DNA of 64,000 bases from G963676655 sp963676655 (GTDB taxonomy: Bacteria > Verrucomicrobiota > Lentisphaeria > Victivallales > Victivallaceae), in contig CAXXKX010000003.1 in NCBI GenBank assembly GCA_963676655.2, positions 496,001 to 560,000 on the forward strand. Direction: 5' to 3'. The notes beneath the pieces are model-generated. The model was given only the letters and a program-made list of their open reading frames with translations, had not been told where the DNA came from and made no database searches. A program made the position numbers and the translations under genes. Of this stretch, positions 53,868-63,537 are shown piece after piece (positions within the stretch are counted from its first letter, which is position 1; the number at the start of each line of letters is the position of its first letter).

Positions 53868-55145
53868 ATGGAAAATGAAATGAATAATGAATCAGGGGCC
53901 TGCAAATGCTGGTCAAAACGTTTGACAACCATCATCGTAATTTTGCTTCTGGCCGGAGGCGGCGGCTATACCGGCTACAAAGCGTATAACAAAGCTAAAG
54001 AACTCAAATCAAGCAAGAAAGAACGCAAAAGCAGCGGCGCGGTTGCTGTCGATGCGGTAAATGCAAGGGTCATGCCGATGCGCGACATTCGCAATTTCAC
54101 CGGAAATTTAAAGCCGTGGAGTGTCTATAATCTGGCCCCGAAAATAGGGGGAAGACTGGAAGAATTGACCGTTAACATCGGCGACCCGGTCAAAAAAGGA
54201 GCGTTGATCGCCAAAATTGACGACGTCGAATACCGGCAAAATCTGGCCCAGGCCAAGGCGGAGACTGAGATAGCCCGGGCCTATCTCGACCAGACGAGAG
54301 TTAATCTTGATTTGAAGGAGAAGGAATTTGAGCGGCAAAAACGCCTGATGAGCGGCAAGGCCGTGGCAAAAGCCGCGTATGAAACTTCAGAGAGCGCACT
54401 GAAATCCCAGAATGCACTCTATAAAATGAAACAGGCGGAACTGCTGTTGAAAGAAACCGCGCAAAAAATCGCGGAACTGAAACTCAGTTACACGACTATT
54501 TACGCGCAATGGGATGATGACAGCACCAGATTCGTCGGGGAACGTTATGTCGATCCCGGTTCGCTCCTGTCCGCCAATGAGCCGGTCGTCAGCATTATCG
54601 ACATCAGCCGGATGAAGGCCGCAATTTATGTGATAGAACGTGATTATCCACATTTGAAAGTTGGACAGACCGCTGACATTATCACTGACGCCTATCCGGG
54701 CCGGGTTTTCAAAGGTAAAATTATCAAAATCTCCAAACTGCTGCAACAAAACTCGCGCCAGGCGGAAGTACAGCTTGAAATCCCCAATAAAAATCTGGAA
54801 CTGAAACCAGGAATGTTCGTCCGCGTCCAGATTGAATTCGGCAGCAATTCGAAAGCGCAAACCATTCCGCGCAGCGCATTGCTTAATCGTGGCGGAATAC
54901 AGGGCGTGTTCCGCCTCAGCCCGGAACTAGGGAAAGCGTTTTTCACCCCCGTTAAACCCGGGATAATCACCGGGGACCGGGTGGAAATAATTGAACCGGA
55001 AATCAATTTCCCGGTCATCACCCTAGGCAGCCACATGCTGGCAAACGGCATGGCGGTACTTCCTCCGAAAAAATATCGCAGTAAGTCAAAATCAGATGCA
55101 ATTCCCCAAAATACCGGTAAAAATTCCAAAGGGGGTAAAAAGTGA
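53868..55145 (+). CDS. RND efflux periplasmic adaptor (membrane fusion protein)
   Basis: 425 residues. N-terminal membrane anchor (TTIIVILLLAGGGGYTGY, about 22-39). The lipoyl halves are LAPKIGGRLEELTVNIGDPV near 88 and the later YTTIYAQWDDD ... VDPGSLLSANEPV. They flank a helical hairpin (about 125-195), followed by the beta-barrel (KAAIYVIERDYPHLKVGQ) and the proximal domain. It joins inner-membrane pump to outer-membrane channel. No TolC-type gene lies in this cluster, so an outer-membrane partner is encoded elsewhere. The stop overlaps the RND start by 4 bases. Confidence 0.93.
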   Translation: MENEMNNESGACKCWSKRLTTIIVILLLAGGGGYTGYKAYNKAKELKSSKKERKSSGAVAVDAVNARVMPMRDIRNFTGNLKPWSVYNLAPKIGGRLEELTVNIGDPVKKGALIAKIDDVEYRQNLAQAKAETEIARAYLDQTRVNLDLKEKEFERQKRLMSGKAVAKAAYETSESALKSQNALYKMKQAELLLKETAQKIAELKLSYTTIYAQWDDDSTRFVGERYVDPGSLLSANEPVVSIIDISRMKAAIYVIERDYPHLKVGQTADIITDAYPGRVFKGKIIKISKLLQQNSRQAEVQLEIPNKNLELKPGMFVRVQIEFGSNSKAQTIPRSALLNRGGIQGVFRLSPELGKAFFTPVKPGIITGDRVEIIEPEINFPVITLGSHMLANGMAVLPPKKYRSKSKSDAIPQNTGKNSKGGKK

Positions 55146-58100
55146 AGCTTTCTGAATTCTCAGTCCACCGGCCGGTATTTATTTCGATGGCGGCCTGTAT
55201 CGTCATGATCCTGGGGGGAATTGCTCTGCGCTACCTCCCGGTTGACCTGATGCCGGATATCACCTACCCTACTGTGACAATCTCAACCACTTATGAGGAC
55301 GCCGCCCCTGAAGAGGTGGAGGAACTCATCACCCGGCCGATTGAAGAAGCGGTCAGCGCGGTTACCGGGGTCGAGGAAATGACCTCATCATCGAGTGAAG
55401 GAGTCAGCTCGGTCCGGGTCTCATTTTCCTGGGGAACCGACCTGGATGCCGCCGTTGCCGATATCCGCGACCGCATGGACCGGGTAATCAAGCAGCTCCC
55501 GGAAGAGGCTGACCGGCCGTATATCCGCAAATTCGACGTTTCAAATTTTCCGATTCTGTTTATGGGGGTCGGTACAGATATCGACCTGCTGGAAGCCCGG
55601 AAAATTGTTGAAGAACAGGTTCAATACCGGATCGAGCGAATTGACGGGGTGGCGTCAGCCACTATTTACGGGGGACTTGAACGGGAAATTCAAGTTCTGT
55701 TCGATGTCGATAAAGTGAAAACGCTGGATATTTCGCTCGAAGAAGTTTTAACAAAAATTTCCTCCGGCAATATCACCACCCCTGCCGGCAATGTCAAAGA
55801 AGGCCGTCTGGACGTCCGGGTCAGAACTCCCGGAACGTTCTCTTCTCTAGACGAAATCCGGGATACGGTTATCGGCAATCGCGGCGGTGCCATGATCCGG
55901 ATTCGCGATGTCGCCGACGTCATCGATACGCATAAAAAGCTGACCCGCCATATCCGGGTCAACGGCAAACCGGGAATGTATTTTGCCATCTACAAGCAAT
56001 CCGGCGCTAACACGGTCGCAGTGGCAAACGCGGTACTGGCAGAGATCGAAAAAGTTAATCATGATATTCCGCAGATCAGGATTACCTCAATCCTGAACAC
56101 TGGTGAATATATTGAAAGCTCGATCAGGACGGTTGCTAATTCCGCCATTTATGGCGGTTTGCTTGCCATCGTGGTATTGCTGTTCTTTCTGCGCAATATC
56201 CGCAGTACGATCATCATTACAATCAGTATTCCGCTCTCGATCATCGCGACTTTCGCGCTTATTTATTTTTGCGGCTTCACTATCAATATCATGACTCTTG
56301 GCGGTCTGGCACTGGGGATTGGTATGCTGGTAGATAATGCGATCGTCGTACTTGAAAATATCACCAGACTGCGCGATGAAGGCATGAAACGGGAAGAAGC
56401 GGCAATAAAAGGGGCTGACGAAGTCGCGGCGGCTATCATCGCCAGCACATTAACAACAATGGCGGTGTTTATGCCGTTGATCTTCGTTAAAGGCATGGCG
56501 GGGATAATGTTCAAACAGTTTTCAACCGTGGTGGCTTTTTCGCTGGGCTGTTCGCTGCTAGCGGCAATTTCTCTGGTCCCGATGATGGCCTCAAAAATGC
56601 TGCGCCGCAGCGCGATCGGAACCACTGGGAACAAGAATATATACAATCGTTTTTTTGTCTGGAGTACCAAAGGATTCAACGCCGTTGACAATATATACAG
56701 CGATTTATTGAAAAGAGCTTTAGCCTGGCGCTGGGCGGTTTTGATCGCCGGTTTCGCGCTTTTGGGCGGCAGTTGCATGTTAATCCCGCTGATCGGAACC
56801 GAGCTGATGCCGAAAGCGGATGAAGGCACGGTCAGAATGTACCTTGAAGGCGCGGTTGGAACCCGCTCTGAAGAAATGGACCGGATTGTTCACGATGTAG
56901 ACAAGATGCTATTACAGCAAGCGCCTGAGATCAGGGCCTGGGTATCCCGTTCAGGGTCTTCCAACTGGCGCGCCGGAGGAAGCCATAAAGCAAATTACAA
57001 CATCAAGCTCAAAGCGATGGATAAGCGCAAACGCTCCAGTGAGGAAGTTGCGCTTGCCCTGCAAAAGCATTTTTCCAATTTACCGGGAATCAAAGTGCGT
57101 ACCCGGGCGGGACAGGGTCTTTTCTTCATGCGGGTCAGCTCGGATACCGGAGAACGACTCAATATTGATATCCGTGGGCACGATTTTGAAACGGCAAAAA
57201 TGCTGTCGTCCCAGGTTATGGATGCCGCGAGACAGGTCAAAGGAGTGACTGACGTAAAACTCAGCCGCGATCTCGGTTCACCGGAAAAACGTCTGGTAAT
57301 CGACCGCCAGAAGGCTGCCGACCTGAAAGTATCGATCAAAACCATTGCCGAAGCAATGCGAACCATCCTGGCCGGCTCCTCGGCCGGAGAATTCCGGGAA
57401 AACGGCGAGGAATACCGTATTCTGGTCAAAGTCAAAAATGCTGACGAAATGAACATTAACGACATTCTCGATTTAACCGTGCGTAATGCAGATGGACAAC
57501 GGGTTGTCCTGCGTAATCTGGTTCGTTATGAATCACTCAGCGGCCCGATTAATATTGAGCGCAAAGACCAGGAGCGGGTTATTACGGTTAATGTTAATAT
57601 CGCGGAACGTGATCTCGGTTCAGTGGTTTCGGATATTGCTGACCGGGTCGCGGAAATCGCGGTTCCCGGCAGCTTTTCGATTATATTTGTCGGTGATTAT
57701 GAAGAACAGCAGAAAGCTTTTCGGGATCTGATCATGGCGTTTGTTCTGGCCCTGGTGCTGGTTTATATGGTCATGGCCTGTCAGTTCGAGTCGCTGCGCG
57801 ACCCGCTGATTGTAATGTTTTCGGTCCCTCTGGCCGCGATCGGGGTATTGGTTATGCTCTTTTTGAGTAATACCACTTTGAATATCCAGTCGTTTATCGG
57901 ATGCATCATGCTGGCCGGAATAGTGGTCAACAACGCAATTCTGCTGGTAGATACCACAAATCTGCTGCGCCGCCGCGACGGCATGAGCCTTGAAGACGGC
58001 GTTCGTGAGGCTGGCAGACGACGCCTGCGACCGATCCTGATGACCACCCTGACCACGGTTCTCGGACTGCTGCCGCTGGCTCTCGGCCTCGGTGAAGGCG

Positions 58101-58240
58101 GCGAAAACCAGGCGCCATTGGCCCGGGCGGTTATCGGCGGCCTGCTCAGTTCGACGATTATTACCTTGTTCTTCATACCGGCAGTATATTCTATCGCCGA
58201 ATCATTTCTGCACAGGAAGGATACCATTGAAACCCAATGA
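55142..58240 (+). CDS. RND-family efflux transporter permease (HAE1/AcrB type)
   Basis: 1032 residues with the standard 12-helix plan and two large periplasmic loops. The helix-4 proton-relay region reads GMLVDNAIVVLENI near 400, with Asp-Asn instead of the Asp-Asp of AcrB, a variant found in other branches of the family. The second-half pair GCIMLAGIVVNNAILLVDT near 920 is typical. Exports lipophilic compounds by proton antiport. It overlaps the adaptor upstream and the MATE gene downstream by 4 bases each. Confidence 0.95.
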   Translation: MKLSEFSVHRPVFISMAACIVMILGGIALRYLPVDLMPDITYPTVTISTTYEDAAPEEVEELITRPIEEAVSAVTGVEEMTSSSSEGVSSVRVSFSWGTDLDAAVADIRDRMDRVIKQLPEEADRPYIRKFDVSNFPILFMGVGTDIDLLEARKIVEEQVQYRIERIDGVASATIYGGLEREIQVLFDVDKVKTLDISLEEVLTKISSGNITTPAGNVKEGRLDVRVRTPGTFSSLDEIRDTVIGNRGGAMIRIRDVADVIDTHKKLTRHIRVNGKPGMYFAIYKQSGANTVAVANAVLAEIEKVNHDIPQIRITSILNTGEYIESSIRTVANSAIYGGLLAIVVLLFFLRNIRSTIIITISIPLSIIATFALIYFCGFTINIMTLGGLALGIGMLVDNAIVVLENITRLRDEGMKREEAAIKGADEVAAAIIASTLTTMAVFMPLIFVKGMAGIMFKQFSTVVAFSLGCSLLAAISLVPMMASKMLRRSAIGTTGNKNIYNRFFVWSTKGFNAVDNIYSDLLKRALAWRWAVLIAGFALLGGSCMLIPLIGTELMPKADEGTVRMYLEGAVGTRSEEMDRIVHDVDKMLLQQAPEIRAWVSRSGSSNWRAGGSHKANYNIKLKAMDKRKRSSEEVALALQKHFSNLPGIKVRTRAGQGLFFMRVSSDTGERLNIDIRGHDFETAKMLSSQVMDAARQVKGVTDVKLSRDLGSPEKRLVIDRQKAADLKVSIKTIAEAMRTILAGSSAGEFRENGEEYRILVKVKNADEMNINDILDLTVRNADGQRVVLRNLVRYESLSGPINIERKDQERVITVNVNIAERDLGSVVSDIADRVAEIAVPGSFSIIFVGDYEEQQKAFRDLIMAFVLALVLVYMVMACQFESLRDPLIVMFSVPLAAIGVLVMLFLSNTTLNIQSFIGCIMLAGIVVNNAILLVDTTNLLRRRDGMSLEDGVREAGRRRLRPILMTTLTTVLGLLPLALGLGEGGENQAPLARAVIGGLLSSTIITLFFIPAVYSIAESFLHRKDTIETQ

Positions 58241-59613
58241 CCAAAACCCGGATAAAACGCGATCTGACTACCGGCCCGATTGCTAAACAATTATTCCAAA
58301 TGACGATCCCGATGGTGGGAGGCATGCTTTCAATGATGGCGTTCAACCTGACTGATACCTGGTTTGTTTCACTGCTCGGAACTGATGAACTTGCCGCAAT
58401 GAGCTTTACCTTTCCGGTCATTATGGTCATTGGTTCCGTTGCCATGGGACTTGGTGCCGGGGCTTCATCAGTGATTTCACGTTATGTCGGCTCGGGCGAT
58501 CATGACAAAGTGTGTCGGACCGCTCTGGATTCGCTGCTGTTGTGCATTGTATTTGTCGCCATGTTCGCCATTGCCGGGCTGCTGACGCTCAATCCGTTGT
58601 TCAAGATACTTGGCGCTAAAGGTCATATCCTGCAATTGGTCAGGGAATACATGGTCCCATGGTTTTCCTGCGTGGCAGTCATATTTATTCCAATGACCGG
58701 CAACAACATTTTACGCGCGACCGGAGACACAACCTCGCCAGGTATTATCATGACCGTCGCCGCCGTTCTAAATGTGATTTTTGATCCAATTTTGATTTTT
58801 GGCTTCGGACCGATTCCCGCTCTGGGCTTCAAAGGCGCGGTATACGCCACTATCCTGTCACGACTGTTGACCGTCTTCGCGTCATTTTATATATTGCATT
58901 TCCGCGCCCATCTGCTGGATTTCTCAATTCCAACATTACGTGAATTAAGTGATTCCTGGAAACAGGTGGTCAGAATTGCCCTGCCGACATCAGCCTCGTT
59001 TATGCTGATGCCGGTAACCACCGGTTTTATCACCCGGTTGGTCGCAGCCCACGGTGAAGCGGCAGTCGCGGCGGTCGGAGCAGGAGGACGGATAATCCGC
59101 TTCGCGTTTATGTTTCCGATGGCCCTGGGATCAGTCATGATGCCGTATGTCGGCCAGAACTGGGGCGCAAAAAAACTTGACCGGATTCGCAAAGGCTGGA
59201 ACGGCGGCGTAATTTACAGTTCAATCTACGGTGTTGTCTGCTTTTTACTGATGCTGGTTCTGGCAGAGCCGATTGCCGGGATATTCAGCGATAAACCGGT
59301 CGTAATCAACGTTCTGGTCGATTATCTCAGGATCACGATGCTCTGCTCCTTGTTCGTTCATGCTGCAGCCTACTCCTCATTCGGGTTCAACGCGACGGGA
59401 CAGCCGGGCATTGCCTGGTTTCTTAATGTATTGCGTCTGATTGTCCTGACCGTTCCGGGAGCATATCTCGGCGGTTATTATTTCGGTTTAAACGGCATTT
59501 TCTGGGGCGGTGGACTCAGCGGCTCAGTGGCCGGTCTGATTTCATGGTATCTTTTCAACCGTATGCTGAATAAAACTGAACACGCGGAAGCATCGTTATT
59601 TGAAGAATCCTGA
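58237..59613 (+). CDS. MATE-family efflux transporter
   Basis: 458 residues, 12 membrane segments. Typical stretches are QMTIPMVGGMLSMMAFNLTD near 20, TFPVIMVIGSVAMGLGAGAS near 63, and the internal repeat AAVAAVGAGGRIIRFAFMFP near 272. A cation-coupled drug or metabolite exporter. ATGA overlap with the RND gene shows it is translated from the same message, making one operon with two different pump types. Confidence 0.94.
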   Translation: MTKTRIKRDLTTGPIAKQLFQMTIPMVGGMLSMMAFNLTDTWFVSLLGTDELAAMSFTFPVIMVIGSVAMGLGAGASSVISRYVGSGDHDKVCRTALDSLLLCIVFVAMFAIAGLLTLNPLFKILGAKGHILQLVREYMVPWFSCVAVIFIPMTGNNILRATGDTTSPGIIMTVAAVLNVIFDPILIFGFGPIPALGFKGAVYATILSRLLTVFASFYILHFRAHLLDFSIPTLRELSDSWKQVVRIALPTSASFMLMPVTTGFITRLVAAHGEAAVAAVGAGGRIIRFAFMFPMALGSVMMPYVGQNWGAKKLDRIRKGWNGGVIYSSIYGVVCFLLMLVLAEPIAGIFSDKPVVINVLVDYLRITMLCSLFVHAAAYSSFGFNATGQPGIAWFLNVLRLIVLTVPGAYLGGYYFGLNGIFWGGGLSGSVAGLISWYLFNRMLNKTEHAEASLFEES

Positions 59614-59746
59614 CATCCTTCTGTGATAAATCACATTGTTTCGAATATACGTCTTGATTTTATATTGTCCACCAAATATATTAGTATTATTGAAACAAGC
59701 TATTGAATCGCTGCTTGGGGAAATAAAACATGTAGGAGGTGGCAAG

Positions 59747-60616
59747 GTGAGATTTCTAATTCTCTTTTTAACTGCTTTTATTGCGGTGTCCGCTGGTTAT
59801 TCGGCGGATCTTTCCATAAATCTTTCTAAAGCTGAAGTGTCAAAATTTCACAAGCGACTGGTTGCAAATGACATCAATACTATATTAAACATGGAAAAGA
59901 AAGAGTTTGAACGCATAGACAAAAAAAAGATATTAGTCTTATTTTTTAAAGATATCCCCAAAAAACTTGGACGCTTCAAAAAAACAACATGCAAAAAATG
60001 GCATGTAATCAAAGGGCCTGACGGGAAAAAGGTTTCATTAGTCTATTTTTCTGAGTTTGAAAATGGGACTGCCACAGAAAGTTTTTCATTTAAGGAGATA
60101 AATGGAGCGGCAAAGCTTTATAAATACAATATTAATTCAACGGCAATAGCTGGATCAAATAATTCTATTGTTGTTAGCTGGGATACTGATGGAAATAAGG
60201 AAATATTAGTATCTTCTCAAGGTCGTAACCCACCGCATATAAATTATTTTCATACATTATACAGCAATTCATCAAGTCCAATTGATATAACCAGACAAAA
60301 CAAACAAAACAAGGAAAGCTTTCTAAATAAAAAAGTTACTATCTCAGGAGTAGCATCCAATGTTAAAATGGGCGCGATTATTGACACGCCGGAAGGTTTT
60401 ATATATAGTGCTGACTTTGAAAGCTGGCCTGAAGGATATTATAGAAAGAAAGTTACTGCAACGGGCATATTAATAAAAAAATACGACTTACCAGTTTTCA
60501 TTCAAAAAAAAGGTGATCCGTTAAGGTCAGGTATGCCTAGGCCTCCAGGAACAAACTTAAAAGAAGCAAGTAAAAGGTTTCTCTTAAAAAATATTAAATA
60601 TCAAAAAAATAAATGA
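59747..60616 (+). CDS. Secreted AT-rich protein of unknown function
   Basis: 289 residues from GTG 59747, chosen because AGGAGG lies exactly 7 bases upstream and a signal peptide (FLILFLTAFIAVSAGYSA) follows. The open frame to 59636 lacks both. The C-terminal part (about 220-265: FLNKKVTISGVASNVKMGAI, then VTATGILIKKYDLPVFI) looks like a small OB-fold barrel. Lys-rich and much more AT-rich than the efflux operon before it, suggesting later arrival. No family recognised. Confidence 0.7.
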   Translation: MRFLILFLTAFIAVSAGYSADLSINLSKAEVSKFHKRLVANDINTILNMEKKEFERIDKKKILVLFFKDIPKKLGRFKKTTCKKWHVIKGPDGKKVSLVYFSEFENGTATESFSFKEINGAAKLYKYNINSTAIAGSNNSIVVSWDTDGNKEILVSSQGRNPPHINYFHTLYSNSSSPIDITRQNKQNKESFLNKKVTISGVASNVKMGAIIDTPEGFIYSADFESWPEGYYRKKVTATGILIKKYDLPVFIQKKGDPLRSGMPRPPGTNLKEASKRFLLKNIKYQKNK

Positions 60617-60823
60617 TCACATTGTTTTAAGAATTTATTATTTTTTAGGTCTTCAAACAACAGGAAATTAAAGTTGGTGTTGGAGCATATATCGGTGACA
60701 GTTTTCCCGTCTGTACTGGATTTTTTGTGTAAATTCAATGGTTCACCCCCTGAATTAATTCAATAGTTTTATGTTAATAGTTAATTAGTTACAAATATTT
60801 ATAAAAGCACATTATGATTAAAT

Positions 60824-60852
60824 TTGACAAACCCGTTTCCACCCACTATATT
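60824..60852 (+). promoter_or_regulatory. Sigma-70 promoter of RAYT copy 2
   Basis: TTGACA (60824-60829), a 17-base spacer and TATATT (60847-60852). Start expected near 60860, 27 bases before the transposase ATG. The gap before it (60617-60823) is AT-rich and otherwise empty. Confidence 0.75.
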
Positions 60853-60886
60853 AACAGCAAACTCATCAACAAACGGAGGAAAAATC

Positions 60887-61870
60887 ATGTCAGGACGCGG
60901 AACACGCATGAAAGTTAAGGGTGAAGGCTGCTATTATCATCTGATGAACCGTACCTCAGGCTGTAGAGGCGAAAAACCGTTCAATCAGGTCGACATGGAA
61001 TACGGCTTCCGACTGCTGCAAAATCTTTGCGAATATTTCTTGATCGAGGTCATCTCAGCCGCCTGGATGGGCAACCATTTTCATGTGATTGTTTACGCTC
61101 CCGGGCCGGACGAATTGCCGTCGATCGAGGAGGTTGCCAGACGACACAACAACTACTACAGCAGCATGTTAGACAAGTATACTTATGCGCCGAAACAAAT
61201 GCCAAAAATCAACCCGGCTAATCCCGAAATATGCCGCGAAACCGGCCTGAAAATGATCGACATCAGCTACTTTATGCGCGCCTTCCAACAACGTTTCACC
61301 GTCGTCTACAACCAATCCCGTGACCGCATCGGCAAACTCTGGGCCAATAAATTCAAAAGCGTTATTCTCGACAGTCGCAATTCCCTGGAAGCGTGCGTTT
61401 TATACGTCGAATTAAACCCAGTCCGAGCCGGACTAACGACCAATCCAGCCGACTACCATTTCACAACCTGGGGACGCTACTGCGGAACGGGAAAACACAT
61501 GTTTCAAGCAAATTTCGTCAAACATCTCAAACAAAACATCTGGCATCGCGACACCTCAAAATGGACCGATAGCGATCTTTTCAACTATTTCCGGAGTGAA
61601 CTGGCGCGAATCATTGCGGCTGAGAGCGGAGCCTCAAGCGAAGAGATATTTGAGGCTCAGGAACATGCCAAGCGCAAAGAATCGATGCCGGTATGCTTCC
61701 TGCGACGCACCCGTCACTTCAGCGACGGAGCGATTCTTGGCTCAAAACTATTCATCCATGAAATGGGCGTAAAATTCGACAATCCCGCTCGAGTGAGTAA
61801 AAAACAATTAAGCCGCGGCCTCGGCCCCGCCGGAACCATCATCTACTGCTTCCGAAAATTACAGACTTGA
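60887..61870 (+). CDS. REP-associated tyrosine transposase (Y1/IS200-like), copy 2
   Basis: 327 residues. HUH motif GNHFHVIVY near 64 and candidate nucleophile region YFMRAFQQRF near 145. Full-length homologue of the gene at 278-1258, with the same C-terminal FLRRTRHFSDGAILGSKLFI block. The start at 60887 has GGAGGAAAAATC upstream, while the longer frame from 60824 begins inside the promoter. No long palindromic partner like that at 91-266 was noticed next to this copy. Confidence 0.9.
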   Translation: MSGRGTRMKVKGEGCYYHLMNRTSGCRGEKPFNQVDMEYGFRLLQNLCEYFLIEVISAAWMGNHFHVIVYAPGPDELPSIEEVARRHNNYYSSMLDKYTYAPKQMPKINPANPEICRETGLKMIDISYFMRAFQQRFTVVYNQSRDRIGKLWANKFKSVILDSRNSLEACVLYVELNPVRAGLTTNPADYHFTTWGRYCGTGKHMFQANFVKHLKQNIWHRDTSKWTDSDLFNYFRSELARIIAAESGASSEEIFEAQEHAKRKESMPVCFLRRTRHFSDGAILGSKLFIHEMGVKFDNPARVSKKQLSRGLGPAGTIIYCFRKLQT

Positions 61871-61957
61871 CATAAACCCTTCAAACATAAACTTGTCCTT
61901 TGTTAATCTGAAATCTTTTGAAGACAATATTTTTCGGTACAATTCAGCCTTTAGTCC

Positions 61958-61986
61958 CCCTTGTATTTAGATACAGGGAATTTTTC
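61958..61986 (+). terminator. Terminator-like hairpin after RAYT copy 2
   Basis: CCC-TTGTAT (61958-61966) pairs with ATACA-GGG (61971-61978) with one bulged T, followed by AATTTTTC. Modest stability. The remaining 61871-62086 gap shows no gene. Confidence 0.5.
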
Positions 61987-62086
61987 AAAGTAAGCTCATC
62001 GGCTTTTTTTTCATTTTTCTTTTGAATATTGCAGGTTTTCAAGTACATTATAATGTGTTGCTAAATCTTCAATAAACAATGGATAA

Positions 62087-63496
62087 ATGATGCAGACAGT
62101 ATATTTTTTTAATACTTTAAACCGTAAGCGAGAGGAATTCAACCCGCTGACCCCGGGGAAAGCAACGATGTATACTTGCGGACCGACGGTGTATAATTTT
62201 GCCCATATCGGCAACTTTCGCGCTTATATGTTTGAGGATCTACTCCGCCGGACTCTGAAATTGTGCGGCTACGAAGTTACCCAGGTAATGAATCTGACCG
62301 ACGTTGACGACAAAACTATCCGCGATTCCCAGGCCGCCGGCATGAGCTTGAACGATTTTACAGCTCAATATAAAAAATCATTTTTTGAGGACCTCAAGGA
62401 ACTGAATATAGAACCGGCTGAATATTATCCGGCCGCAACCGATCATATCCCGGAAATGCTTGAACTTGTTCAAACCCTGATCGACAAAGGTTTCGGTTAC
62501 GTGGCCAACGACGGCTGCGTTTACTACTCGATCAGCAAATTTCCGGAATACGGAAAGCTGGCTAAAATCGATATGGAAAACCAGATTTCCGGCGTGCGCA
62601 TTCAAAATGACGAATATGAAAAGGATTCTGTCGCCGATTTCGCGCTTTGGAAAGCCTGGACAGAGGCTGATGGCGATGTATGGTGGGACAGTCCATGGGG
62701 CAAAGGTCGTCCCGGCTGGCACATTGAATGCAGTGCCATGAGCATGAAATACCTCGGCAAAACTTTTGATATCCATACCGGCGGGATTGACAACATGTTC
62801 CCGCATCACGAAGACGAAATAGCCCAGAGCGAGGCGGCTAACGGCTGCGCGTATGTAAACTACTGGCTACATTGCGCCCACTTGATCGTCAACGGCGAAA
62901 AAATGTCGAAATCGGCCGGCAACTTCTTCACGTTGCGGCAATTGCTTGAAAAAGGCTATACCGGACGTGAAATGCGTTATGTTCTACTCAGTGCCCACTA
63001 CCGGAAAAAACTCAATTTCACTTTTGAAGCGCTGGAATCTGCCAGAACAACTTTAAAACGGCTGGCAACACTATTTGAACGTTTGCGTGACGCCGATGGA
63101 AAAAGTGACGGATCCATGGCGGGGATCGTTGCCGAAGCGAAAGAAAAATTTACTACCGCGCTGGCGGATGATTTAAACACCTCCGAATCAGCAGCGGTAA
63201 TTTTTGGTCTGCAGAAAGAAGCTAATAAACAACTTGACGCCGGAACTTTGAGTAAAGAAGACGCTGAAGCGGTACTGGATTGCTTCCGCCTCTTTGACAC
63301 GGTTTACGGTGTATTTGAAGTCGATGCCGAAGACGGCGATGACATTCCGGCTGAAATTGTTGAATTAGCCGAACAACGCAAGGCGGCTCGTGCCTCTAAA
63401 AACTGGGCCGAAGCTGACGCAATCCGGGATAAACTTAAATCTCTCGGCTATGCGGTTGAAGACGCTCCGGACGGATTCCGGATCACTAAACTATGA
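62087..63496 (+). CDS. cysS: Cysteinyl-tRNA synthetase
   Basis: 469 residues, class I, usual length. HIGN-type signature in CGPTVYNFAHIGNFRAYM near 31. Zinc ligands are likely the Cys of YTCGP, the Cys of WHIECSAMS, and the His/Glu of FPHHEDEIAQSEA. The second class I signature is KMSKSAGNF near 269. Start at 62087 or the adjacent ATG at 62090. The GH4 gene follows after 41 bases. Confidence 0.97.
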   Translation: MMQTVYFFNTLNRKREEFNPLTPGKATMYTCGPTVYNFAHIGNFRAYMFEDLLRRTLKLCGYEVTQVMNLTDVDDKTIRDSQAAGMSLNDFTAQYKKSFFEDLKELNIEPAEYYPAATDHIPEMLELVQTLIDKGFGYVANDGCVYYSISKFPEYGKLAKIDMENQISGVRIQNDEYEKDSVADFALWKAWTEADGDVWWDSPWGKGRPGWHIECSAMSMKYLGKTFDIHTGGIDNMFPHHEDEIAQSEAANGCAYVNYWLHCAHLIVNGEKMSKSAGNFFTLRQLLEKGYTGREMRYVLLSAHYRKKLNFTFEALESARTTLKRLATLFERLRDADGKSDGSMAGIVAEAKEKFTTALADDLNTSESAAVIFGLQKEANKQLDAGTLSKEDAEAVLDCFRLFDTVYGVFEVDAEDGDDIPAEIVELAEQRKAARASKNWAEADAIRDKLKSLGYAVEDAPDGFRITKL

Positions 63497-63537
63497 ATGA
63501 GCCGGTTCAAGCCGGTCAATGGGAGTGAAGGAAGAAG

